DNA from: Panopea generosa
Taxonomy: Eukaryota; Mollusca; Bivalvia; Adapedonta; Hiatellidae
Length of the DNA: 64,000 nucleotides
Direction: 5' to 3'
NCBI GenBank assembly: GCA_029582155.1
Contig: CM055895.1
Span: 44,288,578-44,352,577 of the forward strand
Part shown: piece after piece, positions 1 through 11,100 of the stretch
Layout of the letters: every line of letters begins with the position of its first letter
Numbering within the stretch: position 1 is the stretch's first letter
Made by a program: the position numbers and the translations under genes
Notes under the pieces: model-generated
Told to the model about the DNA's origin: nothing
The model's input: only the letters and a program-made list of their open reading frames with translations
The model's database searches: none

Positions 1-894
1 TATGCTTCTATCACAGTTCCTACTGGCGCTGCGATTTTGCCCCTCTTACTTCAACACGACATTGTTAGTGAGTATAGAATGTGCGATATTTGAAATGCAT
101 ACAAAAAAGTGATGCCTTTAATGAAATATACGTTGATGTCTTTACATTCAACATTTTGTTTAACCATACTAACTATATAAAAAAATATCATTTTCTGCAA
201 ACTTTCGAAAAAAAAATAGCATTATATAATGAATTCCCTACAGAACCTTTCACAAAATAGATGTTTTATATTCTTCTAAAACATCAGGCACTCTTTGGTT
301 ATATAGTCTTATTCTTGTTTTATTTTAAAGAAAACTTACTTTTTTCATGTCACATGATATGGATAATGCATATCGTTGTTTTAGTTGTTTTATAGATTAA
401 AGTGGACTATGTTCAGTTGAATTACTTGTAATGTTTTGCTGAAGTAATGGTATTGTGCGGTGACAGAATCAATGTGTTTCCCAATTAAAGCTCTTCTTTT
501 CTGAAGAAGTCTGCTTTTCCATTTTGAAAGGGTAATATGAAACCGATAGACAATTCTCTACTATATGTTACTTTGTGGAGGAGAAACCTAAAGTAGCATT
601 GCTTATATTCCCGTCGCATATAACAGGTCTCTGAAAATATGTGTAAAGAGAATATGTATTGAATTTTTCTTCCACCTGCAGATGCTACTCCTATTTAACA
701 TTATGAAACACGTCAATTGAATCATTGCTGTCCTCTGCTATTTCACACATATCTTTAGTTCTCTCATTAAGCTCATAGAGGCAATAGTGTGAATTGTGAA
801 TGACTATGAAGAATTAATTTATGATAAACGTTTGGAAATGAAAATTGTCTGTGTTTTTTTATCCTTTTAATATAAGATTACACAAATAGCAAGG
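1..894. other. AT-rich non-coding stretch
   Basis: No open frame with a recognisable domain, no tandem repeat and no tRNA-like element was seen on either strand. Stops are frequent in all frames. Nothing further can be supported here. Confidence 0.5.
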
Positions 895-1088
895 TCCTCT
901 TTGGTCGAGTGGTCTAAGACGCAGTCGTCTAATAGGTATTTATCTTTATTATGCTCGGTCCCAACAATTTCTGTGAGAAAGTTTGCCAGTCAGTTGCAGA
1001 AGGGCGGTGAATATATGCATTCAGATTCATTTTGAGATCTTCATCAAACAATAAAATTGGATGTGTCAAGTATTTCTTTACCATTACT
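895..1088 (+). mobile_element. tRNA-derived SINE, family C, copy 1
   Basis: The copy opens with a tRNA-like head carrying an A-box-like GGTCGAGTGGTCTAAG. The body (GAGAAAGTTTGCCAGT, then CAGATTCATTTTGAGATCTTC) matches the other family C copies near 25.9, 60.8 and 62.8 kb, which lie in the opposite orientation. The B box is poor here, so this copy is probably transcriptionally dead. Family assignment rests on by-eye alignment between copies in this window. Confidence 0.65.
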
Positions 1089-1356
1089 ATCATTTTATAC
1101 TTGACTACCGTCACATGCATACAAGGGCTGAGTTGCTTAAAGCTATGTTAGCCTTTCACTCCGTTTGGTGAAATACTGTTTGTTTGATATCTTTTTTCAT
1201 ATCAAGTATCAAGCATTACAGAATGGTACTTTTTCAGTGAATTGTTACCTTTATAATTTAAACTAAATTCGTTAGGCAACTAGTAAAGTAATTTTTACTT
1301 CTCTAGATTCTCCTTTCAAAAGTGGTCAGGTGTGTACGAAGGTATGTAGGTGGTTA

Positions 1357-1389
1357 GGCAGGCAGGCAGGCAGGCAGGCAAGCAGGCAG
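1357..1389. repeat. (GGCA)n microsatellite
   Basis: About eight tandem GGCA units with one G-to-A interruption. Confidence 0.9.
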
Positions 1390-1654
1390 TCTTTTGGTAA
1401 ATGACCATGTAGGTAAATCATGTATTAATATAAAACAAGAACATTTACAAATTATCATGCATATTTTAGTACAGAAAATATACTAAATGGCATGCAGCTA
1501 TGTATTGGCTGGACAAAATTATAAAAATAACGTTTCGAAACTCTGAAAGAAAGATTTTGAACAAGTTGGCGGTTGTTTTGTGGGTCGGAAGAGTTAGCAA
1601 ACACTATTTCGATTTTGGCCATGCTATTCGTTTGGTAATTCCTTAATTACTCGC

Positions 1655-1830
1655 TCGGTTGTCCGGTCGTTTACACCTGAATTGATCAGCGCGATGTTTT
1701 CCCCTGCATACATGTTCAACGGTTGATTGTACCCAATACCGTAATAAAAAGTACAGTTTGTGGTCGAGGTTACGGTCTGTTACTGGCAATTGCAACACAA
1801 TAACAGTTTTTGTGTGCTTTTCAATGATAC
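1655..1830 (-). pseudogene. decayed copy of the opsin-like C-terminal tail
   Basis: On the minus strand this segment aligns with the last ~50 codons of the opsin-like exon at 3,942-4,803. The string after TM7 (Lys-Leu-Phe-Leu-Cys-Cys in the larger copy) reads Lys-Leu-Leu-Leu-Cys-Cys here. The next conserved Gln-rich stretch is broken by TAA, and the distal tail plus the 3' flank (GTCCGGTCGTTTACACCTG versus GTACAGTCGTTTTCCCTG) remain alignable. No TM6 or TM7 can be found to the right. Both copies lie on the same strand about 2.3 kb apart, which suggests an old local duplication followed by deletion. Retrotransposition is less likely because flanking sequence past the stop codon is also shared. 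Confidence 0.5.
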
Positions 1831-2360
1831 TCTTGAAGTAGTTGATGATTTGGATGTGACTCAGATGTTGATACGGTAAAAATTAAGACAGCGACCTTAA
1901 TGTGATATAAAATATTGTTACTGACGAGTGTAAACCACACGTATCTAGTACTAGTATAACATGCACACGCCATGGCCAATATCACTCACGCATCGTCAGT
2001 GCGTTTTCTGTGCGTTTTCTTAGATATGTAATATCAAACAGTTTAGTCTTTACATGTAAGTGTAAAGCCATTCGCATACTCCAGACGTTACCAAGTGACC
2101 GTACAACATCAAGAAGTTTATTGGATCCAATAAAATATTTTATATTGTACAGTTCAAAATTCAAGATAAAACAAAATAAATCAAGTAGAACGATAAAAAC
2201 AGCCGAAAAAATGTTCTGCATGTTGATCCAAACGTTGAGATAATCAGAATATTCCTTTGTCTGCCGCTTTGAACTCACAGCTGATTGATTTAAAAGGATT
2301 ATTATTTACTCTATATGGTAAATTCATTCAGCTTGAGGTATATAATAAAACGACCATTGT
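1831..2360. other. unassigned sequence with overlapping small ORFs
   Basis: Two open frames of 77 and 98 codons overlap on opposite strands near 1,982-2,278. Neither shows a known domain, a signal peptide or splice-site support. I do not call a gene. Confidence 0.4.
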
Positions 2361-2502
2361 ACAGCGTTTTGTACAATATGGGAATATACATTGTATTGTA
2401 TTCTACGCATTGTGGTGAAAATCATATGGCATCTTGTCAAATATGAGTATCGCTGCAATACGTACAACGTACACTATTTTCCCATATTGTACAAAACACT
2501 GT
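2361..2502. repeat. inverted repeat / foldback element
   Basis: A 24-base left arm (2,361-2,384; core GTTTTGTACAATATGGGAA) is the reverse complement, with one mismatch, of the right arm at 2,479-2,502. About 94 bases lie between, with weak further complementarity near the arms. This looks like the remnant of a small foldback transposon. Confidence 0.65.
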
Positions 2503-2954
2503 GAAATTATCTGATATTACTCCAAGAACGATAGGTGACATTTAATTTTGTGGGGTTTTACTCTAAGCTGCAATGTTGATGTTACTTTGAAATCAGGTTA
2601 TGGGTACGCGCTTTTACTAACTGTGGGAAAATGACAACAGTGATTTTTAAACATTGTTGGCAATGAGAATCTATGAAATTCTACTTGCTATAAGTCTAAA
2701 ACGATAAACAACATTTTATGTTGTTGCAACAAATTGAGTATGAAGCGAACTGTTTTAACTATTTAAATTCGTTTATATTCATTATGCTAACCTAAAGTTA
2801 TATTGTGACAAAGTGATTACGGAAGAGCTATACCTGTTTTATGGCTGATATTAAGACCAATATTTGAAATAAAAATTTGAAGTAACAAAAATGACAATTT
2901 AATTAACATGAATTAATAACGTGAAACAATAAATCAATCAGAACTATTTATAAG

Positions 2955-3640
2955 TAAAAATAAGGCTAATACATTCAACAAAATGCACGTCCTTGCACGA
3001 AATACAGTCATTTTTTCTATTTTTTTGCGGCCATTTTGTCAATTATTTGACCTCTTTTCACACGCATCAACCATCTTTCTACTTTCTACCTAAAATCATG
3101 CCATACAAGAAGCAAAACACCATATATCACAATCATTGGGGTGTTTTAACAGATAATATACCAGTTCTTATTAGTTTCAATATATGTCGGCGATATTGAC
3201 GGCCATTTTGGATTAAATAACGCCCCAACGGCCGTTAGTAAAAAATGAACTAACTATACATTTAACCTCTTGAAACATTTTGTTTAGTAGAAGTAACTAC
3301 GTATAATACTGAAATATATATATTACTTTCAGAACCATTCCAAACAAAAATAAGACTAAAGCATTCAACACAATGCATATAGTTACAAGAAAACACTCAT
3401 AGTTTCCTTATTTGTCGGCCATTTTATCCTTCATTTTGACTTATTGTTCTTAAATCAACTTTTTGTTTACTTATTTAAAACCTAAATATGTTATACAACA
3501 AACAACAACACAACATATCCAAATTCTAACAATTTACAATGTTTTAGATCATATTATAAAGTATAACATTAATTTCAATATTTGGTGGCAAGCTTGGATT
3601 TGTGACGAAACTCTTCAAATGCCGTTAGTGAGAACTTAAT
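2955..3640. repeat. two-copy diverged direct repeat (~390-bp period)
   Basis: The block 2,960-3,250 recurs in diverged form at 3,350-3,640. Both start with a variant of AAGGCTAATACATTCAACA, continue with CGGCCATTTT, and end near GCCGTTAGTRA. No coding capacity is evident. It may be a degraded dispersed repeat whose copies landed in tandem. Confidence 0.55.
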
Positions 3641-3941
3641 TTTCGAACTCAGCATACATTTTACCCCTAGAAACAAAGCTCGAACCTTTTGAAAATAAAA
3701 ATTAAATGAACATCCCCTAGCTCTTGGACTAATTCCATTTGCAATTCAAGAACAACATTTATTCAGATAAATTCACATTGCATTGGCATTTTGATTGCGA
3801 GTAGGCAGAGAGAGCAAACAAACAGTACTCAAATGTTGGCTATAAGCGTCCCTTCGGAATTCTTTTGAGACTTCCCTAATTTCTTTGGTACGTTCTGCAG
3901 TCATTTCCCTATGTTGTTAAGTACGTTGTGCAGTCGTTCCC

Positions 3942-4803
3942 CTATTTTTTTTTTGTATGTTGTACAGTCGTTTTCCCTGTAATTGTCAGCACGATGTGTT
4001 CCCCTTCACTGTTTGACAGTTGTTTATCGCTGGAATCAAAATCAGAAATACGGTTGGCGGGTGAGTTTACAGTAGTCTGTTGCTGGCGAGTACAACACAA
4101 GAACAGTTTATGTTTGAAATTATTGTGCATAAGTGCATACAATACAGGATTTATTATGGTTGCCAATTTGGCAAACACTCCAGGAATGGCGACTACGGTT
4201 GGCGTGATTACAGAACTGTCGCCAAACATAGATATAGAACACAATACAACGTATGGCAACCAAGATACACAAAACACTGCGATGATTATTATCGCAGATC
4301 GAGCTATCTTCAATTCTGTTTTTTCAATTGTTCGATTGCGACTCGTGCGTCTCAATGAAACTTAGTTGAGATATGTTCTATTTCTTGTCCGGAAATACAT
4401 GCGTTCGTGTGATTTAACTTTGAAAAAAATTATCACATAGCACAGCGTTATTACGACGATAGGCATACCGAAAAAAAACACCAGTTCAACCATTATAAGA
4501 TATGCTATATTTGATTTAGAACGAGTGAAGTAATCAAACGAACATGTTATTTTCGAACTTTCTATGACAAAGTTCCCGAAACCAAATAAAGGACAACTAG
4601 CACCCACTGCTGCGGTGGTCCAAACCAAGCATATAACAAAAACGATAACTCGACTGTGTTTAGAACGGGTTGATACACCTCTACTTATGACTATGCATCG
4701 ATCTGTTGCTAATGCCACTAACGACAGTATGCATGTGAATCCGGTAAACGCTTTTAAAAAGGCGTCATAATCACACACTCTAATGAGAAAAGGATCACAT
4801 AAA
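3942..4803 (-). pseudogene. opsin-like GPCR exon (TM3 to C-tail) with in-frame stop
   Basis: Opsins are seven-helix receptors that bind retinal through a Schiff base to a TM7 lysine. This reading frame runs from the disulphide Cys before TM3, through Asp-Arg-Cys (normally Asp-Arg-Tyr) at the end of TM3, an extracellular-loop Cys-Ser-Phe-Asp-Tyr, TM5 ending His-Glu, TM6 with Trp-Leu-Pro-Tyr, then Phe-Ala-Lys six residues before Asn-Pro-Val-Leu-Tyr in TM7. That spacing is the retinal-lysine position. Cys-Ser-Phe-Asp-Tyr and the final His-Glu resemble rhabdomeric opsins, but the usual His-Pro-Lys after TM7 is His-Asn-Asn. TAA interrupts the third intracellular loop near 4,363. The minus-strand sequence just before 4,803 is a pyrimidine-rich tract ending in AG, a good splice acceptor. 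TM1-TM2 were not found. It is either a decaying gene or a divergent opsin with an assembly error at the stop. A different class A GPCR is less likely given the lysine. Confidence 0.75.
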
Positions 4804-4933
4804 CTCAAAGATAAAACGAGACAAAGAGGGAAATGTTTTATGGATAAAATGAACTTATCGTAAAAACAATGTGGTTAATGCGGTGATTATTTCCTTAACT
4901 ACATGTAATTTGAATTAAAAAAAAAATCTATCA

Positions 4934-4944
4934 AATAATGTGTA
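4934..4944. repeat. target-site duplication, left copy (SINE A copy 1)
   Basis: AAATAATGTGT here is repeated exactly at 5,235-5,245, bracketing the SINE. Confidence 0.85.
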
Positions 4945-5234
4945 TTGATTGATTTATTGGATATTTAGCGTCATTTTTATGCCATCGAGGGCTAACAGAC
5001 GATCAGTTCACCTAACCACTGTTTCCTGGGATAAACCAGTACTCGAGCACACCCCGTCTCCGTAAGTAACTGATAACTTTCCCACTTGAATCAGTGGTGA
5101 GAGACGAATGATAATTAGACACAATGTCGTATATCAATCATCATGGAGATTGTTGCCGGGCGGGGGACTCGAACTCACGACCCCTGGATTGATAGTCAGA
5201 CGCGTAACCGACTGAGCTAATCGGGCCCGGCTAA
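4945..5234 (-). mobile_element. tRNA-derived SINE, family A, copy 1
   Basis: Read on the minus strand, the element starts with a tRNA-like head containing an A box (TAGCTCAGTCGG) and a B box (GAGTTCGAGTCCC), both RNA polymerase III promoter elements. A ~200-bp body follows, then an ATTG-type 3' tail. Perfect 11-bp target-site duplications flank it, showing insertion by target-primed reverse transcription. Two further full copies lie at 29.5 and 41.8 kb, both also on the minus strand. Confidence 0.9.
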
Positions 5235-5527
5235 AAATAATGTGTTAAAAATAGAAACTATCCAAGCGGATTCGTATGACACTTTTAAAGAGTTTCATCA
5301 TAATTTAAACATTTTTCAATATATCTGAAGCATATTTTATTAAAGGACGAAGTAAATAGTATATTGACGTCAATCAAACTTTCAGTTGAAGCAACTAACC
5401 AATTAACTTGCTCAAATGCGGCTTTCCTAACATTGCTATTTAACTGACCCAATCGGGAGACCTTGGTCCGTTTTACAGACTAAGGTTATCATAAATAATA
5501 TTTTCCATGTGAAAAATGCAGGTACGG

Positions 5528-5741
5528 CTATGCACAGAGTCAGCACATAAAGACGTGCTGTACTTAGTAAAGATTCAACAACGTACATCCTCATAGAGTC
5601 AGCACATAATTTTAGACGTGCTGTACTTAGTAAAGATATAACAACGTAAATCCTCATACAGTCAGCACATAACTTTAGACGTGGTATACTTAGTAAAGAT
5701 TCAACAAAGTACATCCTCATAGAGTCAGCACATGATTGCAT
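5528..5741. repeat. short tandem array, ~60-bp unit, about 3.3 copies
   Basis: The motif AGTCAGCACATAA followed by AGACGTGCTGTACTTAGTAA recurs every 58-63 bp. The 101-codon minus-strand frame across it is a translation of the repeat and not a gene. Confidence 0.85.
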
Positions 5742-5744
5742 TCA

Positions 5745-6420
5745 TCGTATAAACAAAATATATAAAGTGAACGCAAGAAGATTTATGTAATTATATATTT
5801 CTTTGCAAAGCACTAGGCTATATTCAAGACGTCTTTACACACATCTCTTAACGTTTTAATCCGTTTACAAATTATGTCCCTGTCTGCTACCTCTAGTAAA
5901 CTTCTATCCACCATCTTGTAATTTGTCCAGGATGCATAAAAGGAAATATTTCCAATTTTATCGTGCTTCTCGTGCTTACAACTTGGCCATTTTTTTGGAG
6001 ATTGAACAATAGCATTTCATTTTCCATCCACTTTTGACAAACTATTTATTAACATAATGTCCATCAATAATTCCATTATTTCACATAAAATGGAAGTACG
6101 TGATTAGTATTTCAAGTGTATTTGTCCGTCATATTCATATATTATCTTCTCTAACAATGCTAAACAGGAATTTCATAACGGAATGGGCCTTATAAACAAA
6201 ATACAGAAAACAAGTGAACGCATGAGGACAAAATGCAGAAAGTGAACTTATTAAGACTTTTTTTTTATTAAAACAACCACATAGAAAGTGAACGCAAGAG
6301 AGGACATTAATCCTATAAACATAACATTTTGAGTGAACGCATAAAACCCTTGATTTTATATACATATTACATGCAGTGAGCGCATACCGGTATTGCTCGG
6401 ATAAACAATATAGATAGTTA
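5745..6420. repeat. irregular interspersed repeat around AGTGAACGCA
   Basis: AGTGAACGCA (or a one-base variant) occurs near 5,767, 6,211, 6,289, 6,331 and 6,375, usually preceded by TATAAACAAAATA. The spacing is irregular, so this is a decayed minisatellite. No gene was seen from 5,742 to 6,800. Confidence 0.55.
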
Positions 6421-6799
6421 AGGCATTATTATCTCAATGTCATTGGGAAGATGACTTTACAAAAAAAATATATTGTCACATTATTTATATTGCTATGTAT
6501 AAATAGAGAAATACTTACAATACAAAATGAAGTTATGGTTGACGTATCCGTTGATACAATTAACAATTAGAATTGGCAGGCATAACACACACATGGAAAG
6601 CTCGGCCACCGCTATATTTATAACAAATATATTTGGAGTTGTGCGTAAGCTTTTGTACCTGTTACAAAAGAAAGGATTATTTCATAAAGAGTGCCTCACA
6701 TGGATTTGTTAAAATGTACTGATCAAGTGAACTTGTCTGTCCTTCGCCGTATGTCGTCGTCTATTTAGCCTCAAACTGAACCTCTTATTTTCTTAGTTT

Positions 6800-6935
6800 A
6801 AACTTATTTATTTTGCTTCGATTGTGAAACAATTCTTACAACTTAGACAAATCACGCTCGAAGTCTTCCTTAGTAGAACCAGCACTAAGCATATGCGGAA
6901 AAAGTGTCTTGCTCAAGGACACCACGCATGGCCTA
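6800..6935 (-). mobile_element. SINE family B, 5'-truncated copy
   Basis: The segment holds the family core (minus strand CTTGAGCAAGACACTTTTTC, then CGCATATGCTTAGTGCTGG) and the 3' part GAAGACTTCGAGCGTGATTT. It lacks the tRNA-like head seen in the copies at 45.8 and 54.6 kb, as expected for incomplete reverse transcription. Confidence 0.75.
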
Positions 6936-7254
6936 AATAGTTATGGGACAGCGTCAAAGAAGGGTATGATGAGCGCGTGGAGAGTGTATATGATTAAAAT
7001 TCCGTATCGGGTAAAAATACGTTGATATCCATGTCCGGTATACAAAAACAATTTTTCTTGCAATAGATTTTATTGGTTTTTTTCCATCGTCCTTTTCTTT
7101 TTCTAACCTATGCACCGATACCAAAGTAGAAAAAAAAAGAACTGTAAATGTTACCTGTGAAGATTTATTTAATCGTTCATTCAAAGTGTTTATGTAATTA
7201 TCTCGTAGTCTTTGTTTAAATGTTGGAGGAAATATATTTATATCACCCACTCCT

Positions 7255-8190
7255 TATGCTAACAGCACGTAATACCTAATTTACATAATGTATATCTGAC
7301 AAGCGAGGCCCAATAAGCAATATTTGTTGATTTTTCGATATCTTTTAACATTATTAGGTAAACATGATACATATATTTTCGATCGTTACTGTGTAATGCT
7401 TTGAACCAGTATTTTATGATTATATTCATTCGCATAATATAATAACTTGTTCTTCCTAACTGGCTGTACATAAAGCCATTTTGTGTCGATAATTTCGCTT
7501 AATAACGATTTGCAAAATTGTAAACGTACCCGTTCTGTTTGAGTAATGCCGCCATATTTCGCTACCATAATTCAATATAGGTGTGACTATTTTACCATAT
7601 AACTCTAGAGCATGTTTTGACGATATATAAACCAATTTAAGTACGTATTAAAGTATAATTTAAATATAGCTTTTTGGGCTTGGTCGACCCACGATATTTT
7701 GGCTTCGCTAAATGATCCACCCGTAGTGAAAACAATGCCTAAGTACGAGCATTTACTGACTATTATCAGTTTTGTATCAATAAAATCAAACTTTATATGC
7801 TTCTCGTTACCATGCCGCCCCTTTTCTAAGGTTCGTAACCTTGGTTACTACTGTGTTTACTTTAAGTTTTCATCTATCGCAATATGCATTTAAAATATTA
7901 AATCCTTGTTGTCACTCTTCAGTATTAGGAGCGAAGATTATAATATCATCCACATACTTTACTAACACTATTATACTACCCCGGCATTTCCTTTTTAAAA
8001 TATGCATCTTCTTCTAAGTCATTAAGGTACGTTGAAAACAGAAATGGCGACAAATATTAACATTGCCTTGCCCCTAGATAACATTTAAAACTATCACTTA
8101 AAGTGTTAATTATTTTTACCCTTCACCTTACATTGCTATACATTGATTTGATGATATAAAAAGTGTTTCCTCTTTTTTTCTCTAACAACA
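7255..8190 (-). pseudogene. LINE reverse transcriptase remnant, L2/CR1-like
   Basis: On the minus strand, frameshifted pieces line up in the order expected for a non-LTR retrotransposon. Near 8,110 is Ser-Met-Tyr-Ser-Asn-Val-Arg, then a motif-B-like Gly-Ala-Arg-Gln, then Tyr-Leu-Asn-Asp-Leu-Glu-Glu. At about 7,940-7,960 is the catalytic Val-Asp-Asp (normally Ala-Asp-Asp). Next come the thumb region ending Pro-Ile-Leu-Asn-Tyr-Gly-Ser-Glu-Ile-Trp and a C-terminal block containing Ile-Ile-Lys-Tyr-Trp-Phe-Lys and Trp-Ala-Ser-Leu-Val-Arg. These are signatures of the L2/CR1 branch. There are many stops and frameshifts, no endonuclease domain, and no flanking duplication that I could find. It is an old, dead insertion. 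Confidence 0.75.
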
Positions 8191-11100
8191 TATTCAAAAA
8201 CTTTAGAAAAAGTTTTCCATGGCACAAAATTGGTTGTGACCATTATTTAACATGATTTATGGAAACTAACACATCTTTACATTTTGATTTCTTACATTTT
8301 CTTATCGAACACTGTTTTCCCATGTTGGTGTGTGTAAGCGCTTAATTACGGATTTCTAATAATCATAAAAAAGCAGAGCGATTCGACCAGCCATGTTTGT
8401 TTACAGCGAATGACACGATGACAGGTCGGTGCGGTTTTTTGTCGGTAATTCTGATTGGTTGACCCCCGGTGACGTCATTACGCCTCATATTGATCGGCGA
8501 ATTTATTTCAGATGCGTCGATAAGAATTTACTTATGTAACTGTGCTATATGGCAACCGGTTTTGGTGTGCACTGGCGGATTATATTTAGAAGAAAAAAAA
8601 TTGAATTGATTAAGCATAAATTATTTTTGCATTAAAGTTACCCTTTAACATCGGGCTCACAGTTCTGCTCGCATACACAAACGATCATATATTTCAATTT
8701 ATGCTCCAGAAATAGCTAACTGACAAACATGTTTCCCCATAAGTGAATAACAATCAGCACTCTCCGCCATTGAATCATATGAAAATTCCGTCCTTTGAGA
8801 TAACTGATTTCGCGGGAACTCAAAACAGTTATTCTTTGGAACGGAATTTTCTCATACCACACGATCTACGTCATGTTCACTTGAAATCGATATCCGATAA
8901 CGCACTACGCATGCGATATACACTCCCGTCATGGGCGGTTTATCGATACAGATTTTTTATATGTGATTATATAGGACCTTGTTAGAAAATAGTAAATAAA
9001 GTAATTAAAGTACATTTAAAAAGCTCAGACACTGATATACTATAAACTACATTCAAAAACTTTTCATTTGATGTAAGTTTTATTTATCTATCTTAATATT
9101 CTCTTGCTTCCAATTAAGTTTTAAGCTGATGTTTTCCTATATACATGTATATATAAAGTATATTAAAAATCTCTTATTCTTAACACTCTGTGTTTTTGGG
9201 TAGCAATTTTATAAACATTCCTATTTTTTAATCGCTTAGTCCCTGTTATATTTAAAAAGTATGTTTTCTCTATTTTAATATGGTATAAGATTTTTTTTTA
9301 TGACAAAATTATTTGTTGTTTCCAATTTGTTTTGAAAATGCATTATTTGCTCGGCTTTTCATAGCAAAAAAAGTATAAAATACGAAATAATTTTGAATAG
9401 GCGTGGTGTGTGAACGTACGTGCATATATCGTAATATGTTCCGCTACACGTTTAATTTTCAATCATAATTCAGAAAGATTTATTTCACTTATTTAATATT
9501 TTAAAGGGATAAATGCATACACGTCATTGGAACTGCGCTTATTCTATTTGAACTTTGAATTATTATTAATTGGTATTATTCTTTTTCCCACCTTTGAATG
9601 AACAAGTAATTAGTCAATCATTGACGTAAAATACTGATTCATTAGTTTACAATACGTGTTAATTATTGTTACAACATTGTGCAATAATTGTTAATGATTG
9701 TAACAATAATACACCCAAAACATGTGGAAGTATGACATACTAACATTTCTTTGTATAACTAAATCAGCCTCAATCTAATTAATGACAGATCACTTTACCC
9801 ATTGAAATTTATTATTAAAAAGATTCCAGTTTAATTTTTTAGATCATCCAATGAAAATGGTCACTTTTTCACATTCCATTTACTCGTTTTATTTTTACTT
9901 AAATTTTATGAAACTTTAAAACTGTATATTAATGACTGCTTAACCATGGCTTACTTAGTATAAGCTCAGCGTTCAAGAGTTAAAGTAAATTGCAAACCAC
10001 TACATGAAGGCAGTGATTTGCCTTAAGATATACTAAAACAAGTGTGTGACTACTGTAACTGTTTTACCTGGTAATTATTCTACGCAACGGATTGTCAGCA
10101 AGAAAGCAACCACTGAGGTAAAACCGTTAAAGCCGATTATAATAAGGAGAGGCTGTTTATTTCGAATTATGTATGAATTTGTTTTACCGAGCATTCTACA
10201 ACTTAAGATGAAATAGATATGTGTGAAAAGTGTTGCATGGAATAGGGCAAGTATTAGATACTGAAATTGCATATCAGTGGAAACATTATATTTTTAGGGA
10301 TGGTGCTTGTGTTATAATAAATTTATAAGAGCAATATACGAATGGTACATAATAGTTATGTGATGCTCTTCTTATTTATTGTTAAAGTTCTTGATTAACC
10401 TATCAATGCATTACTGTGAAGGTTAATATATAAAATCATGGGCGTTGTCATGACTTGCAAAGATTACAGTTATCTTTATTTGCATAATCAGAACTGATAT
10501 TAGCATTGACCAAACATATTTATCAAGTAAATAGAGAGACATGCCACATATTGCAATTGATGATAAAACTGTTTCTTTACTAAATGTTGATGTTACATAA
10601 TCCCCCTAATTAAGTTATTTTCTCCTGAAAATAAAGATCTACTTTTTACATCTTATAACTCATTAATATGTCTAAAAAAATATTACATCATTACAGAATT
10701 GGCATTTTGTTACATTGTGAATTTCAACATCAATTATTATTCATTTTCTTTTCTTCCTTTCTTTTTAAGATTATTTTTTCTTTTTTTATCATGATGGAAT
10801 AATCTCGGTAAAACTTTCTGTAGTGTAAGCTAGTTGATAATCAAGAAGTTGATCATTAACATTGTAATATGTGGATACTGTGATACACAGTTATTTCAAA
10901 TGAACCAATGCACTCACTGGTATCTCAAGTTCGTATACTGAATTTATGTTTGATTTTCTTTACTATAGCATAACTCATCAACTCTATGCTTGTTACCAGA
11001 TAGCATAAACCATTATCAAATTTTGTACTTACACATTTTATGATTGGTGTATATGCAGTGTTTCTGTTTTAATGCTTTGAACGTATTTATCTTACTAAAT

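Noticed and set aside
1982..2278. A 98-codon minus-strand ORF as the missing opsin TM1-TM2
   Set aside because: It lies on the wrong side of the opsin-like exon and shows neither the TM1 Asn nor the TM2 Asp pattern.
3928..4770. Plus-strand ORFs across the opsin-like exon
   Set aside because: Shadow frames; only the minus strand shows conserved TM motifs.
5150..5234. A functional tRNA gene on the minus strand
   Set aside because: A and B boxes are present, but the anticodon stem pairs poorly, a SINE body follows, and target duplications flank the whole unit.
9660..9725. Short inverted repeat ATTATTGTTACAA / TTGTAACAATAAT
   Set aside because: Only 13 bp in very AT-rich DNA; expected by chance at this scale.
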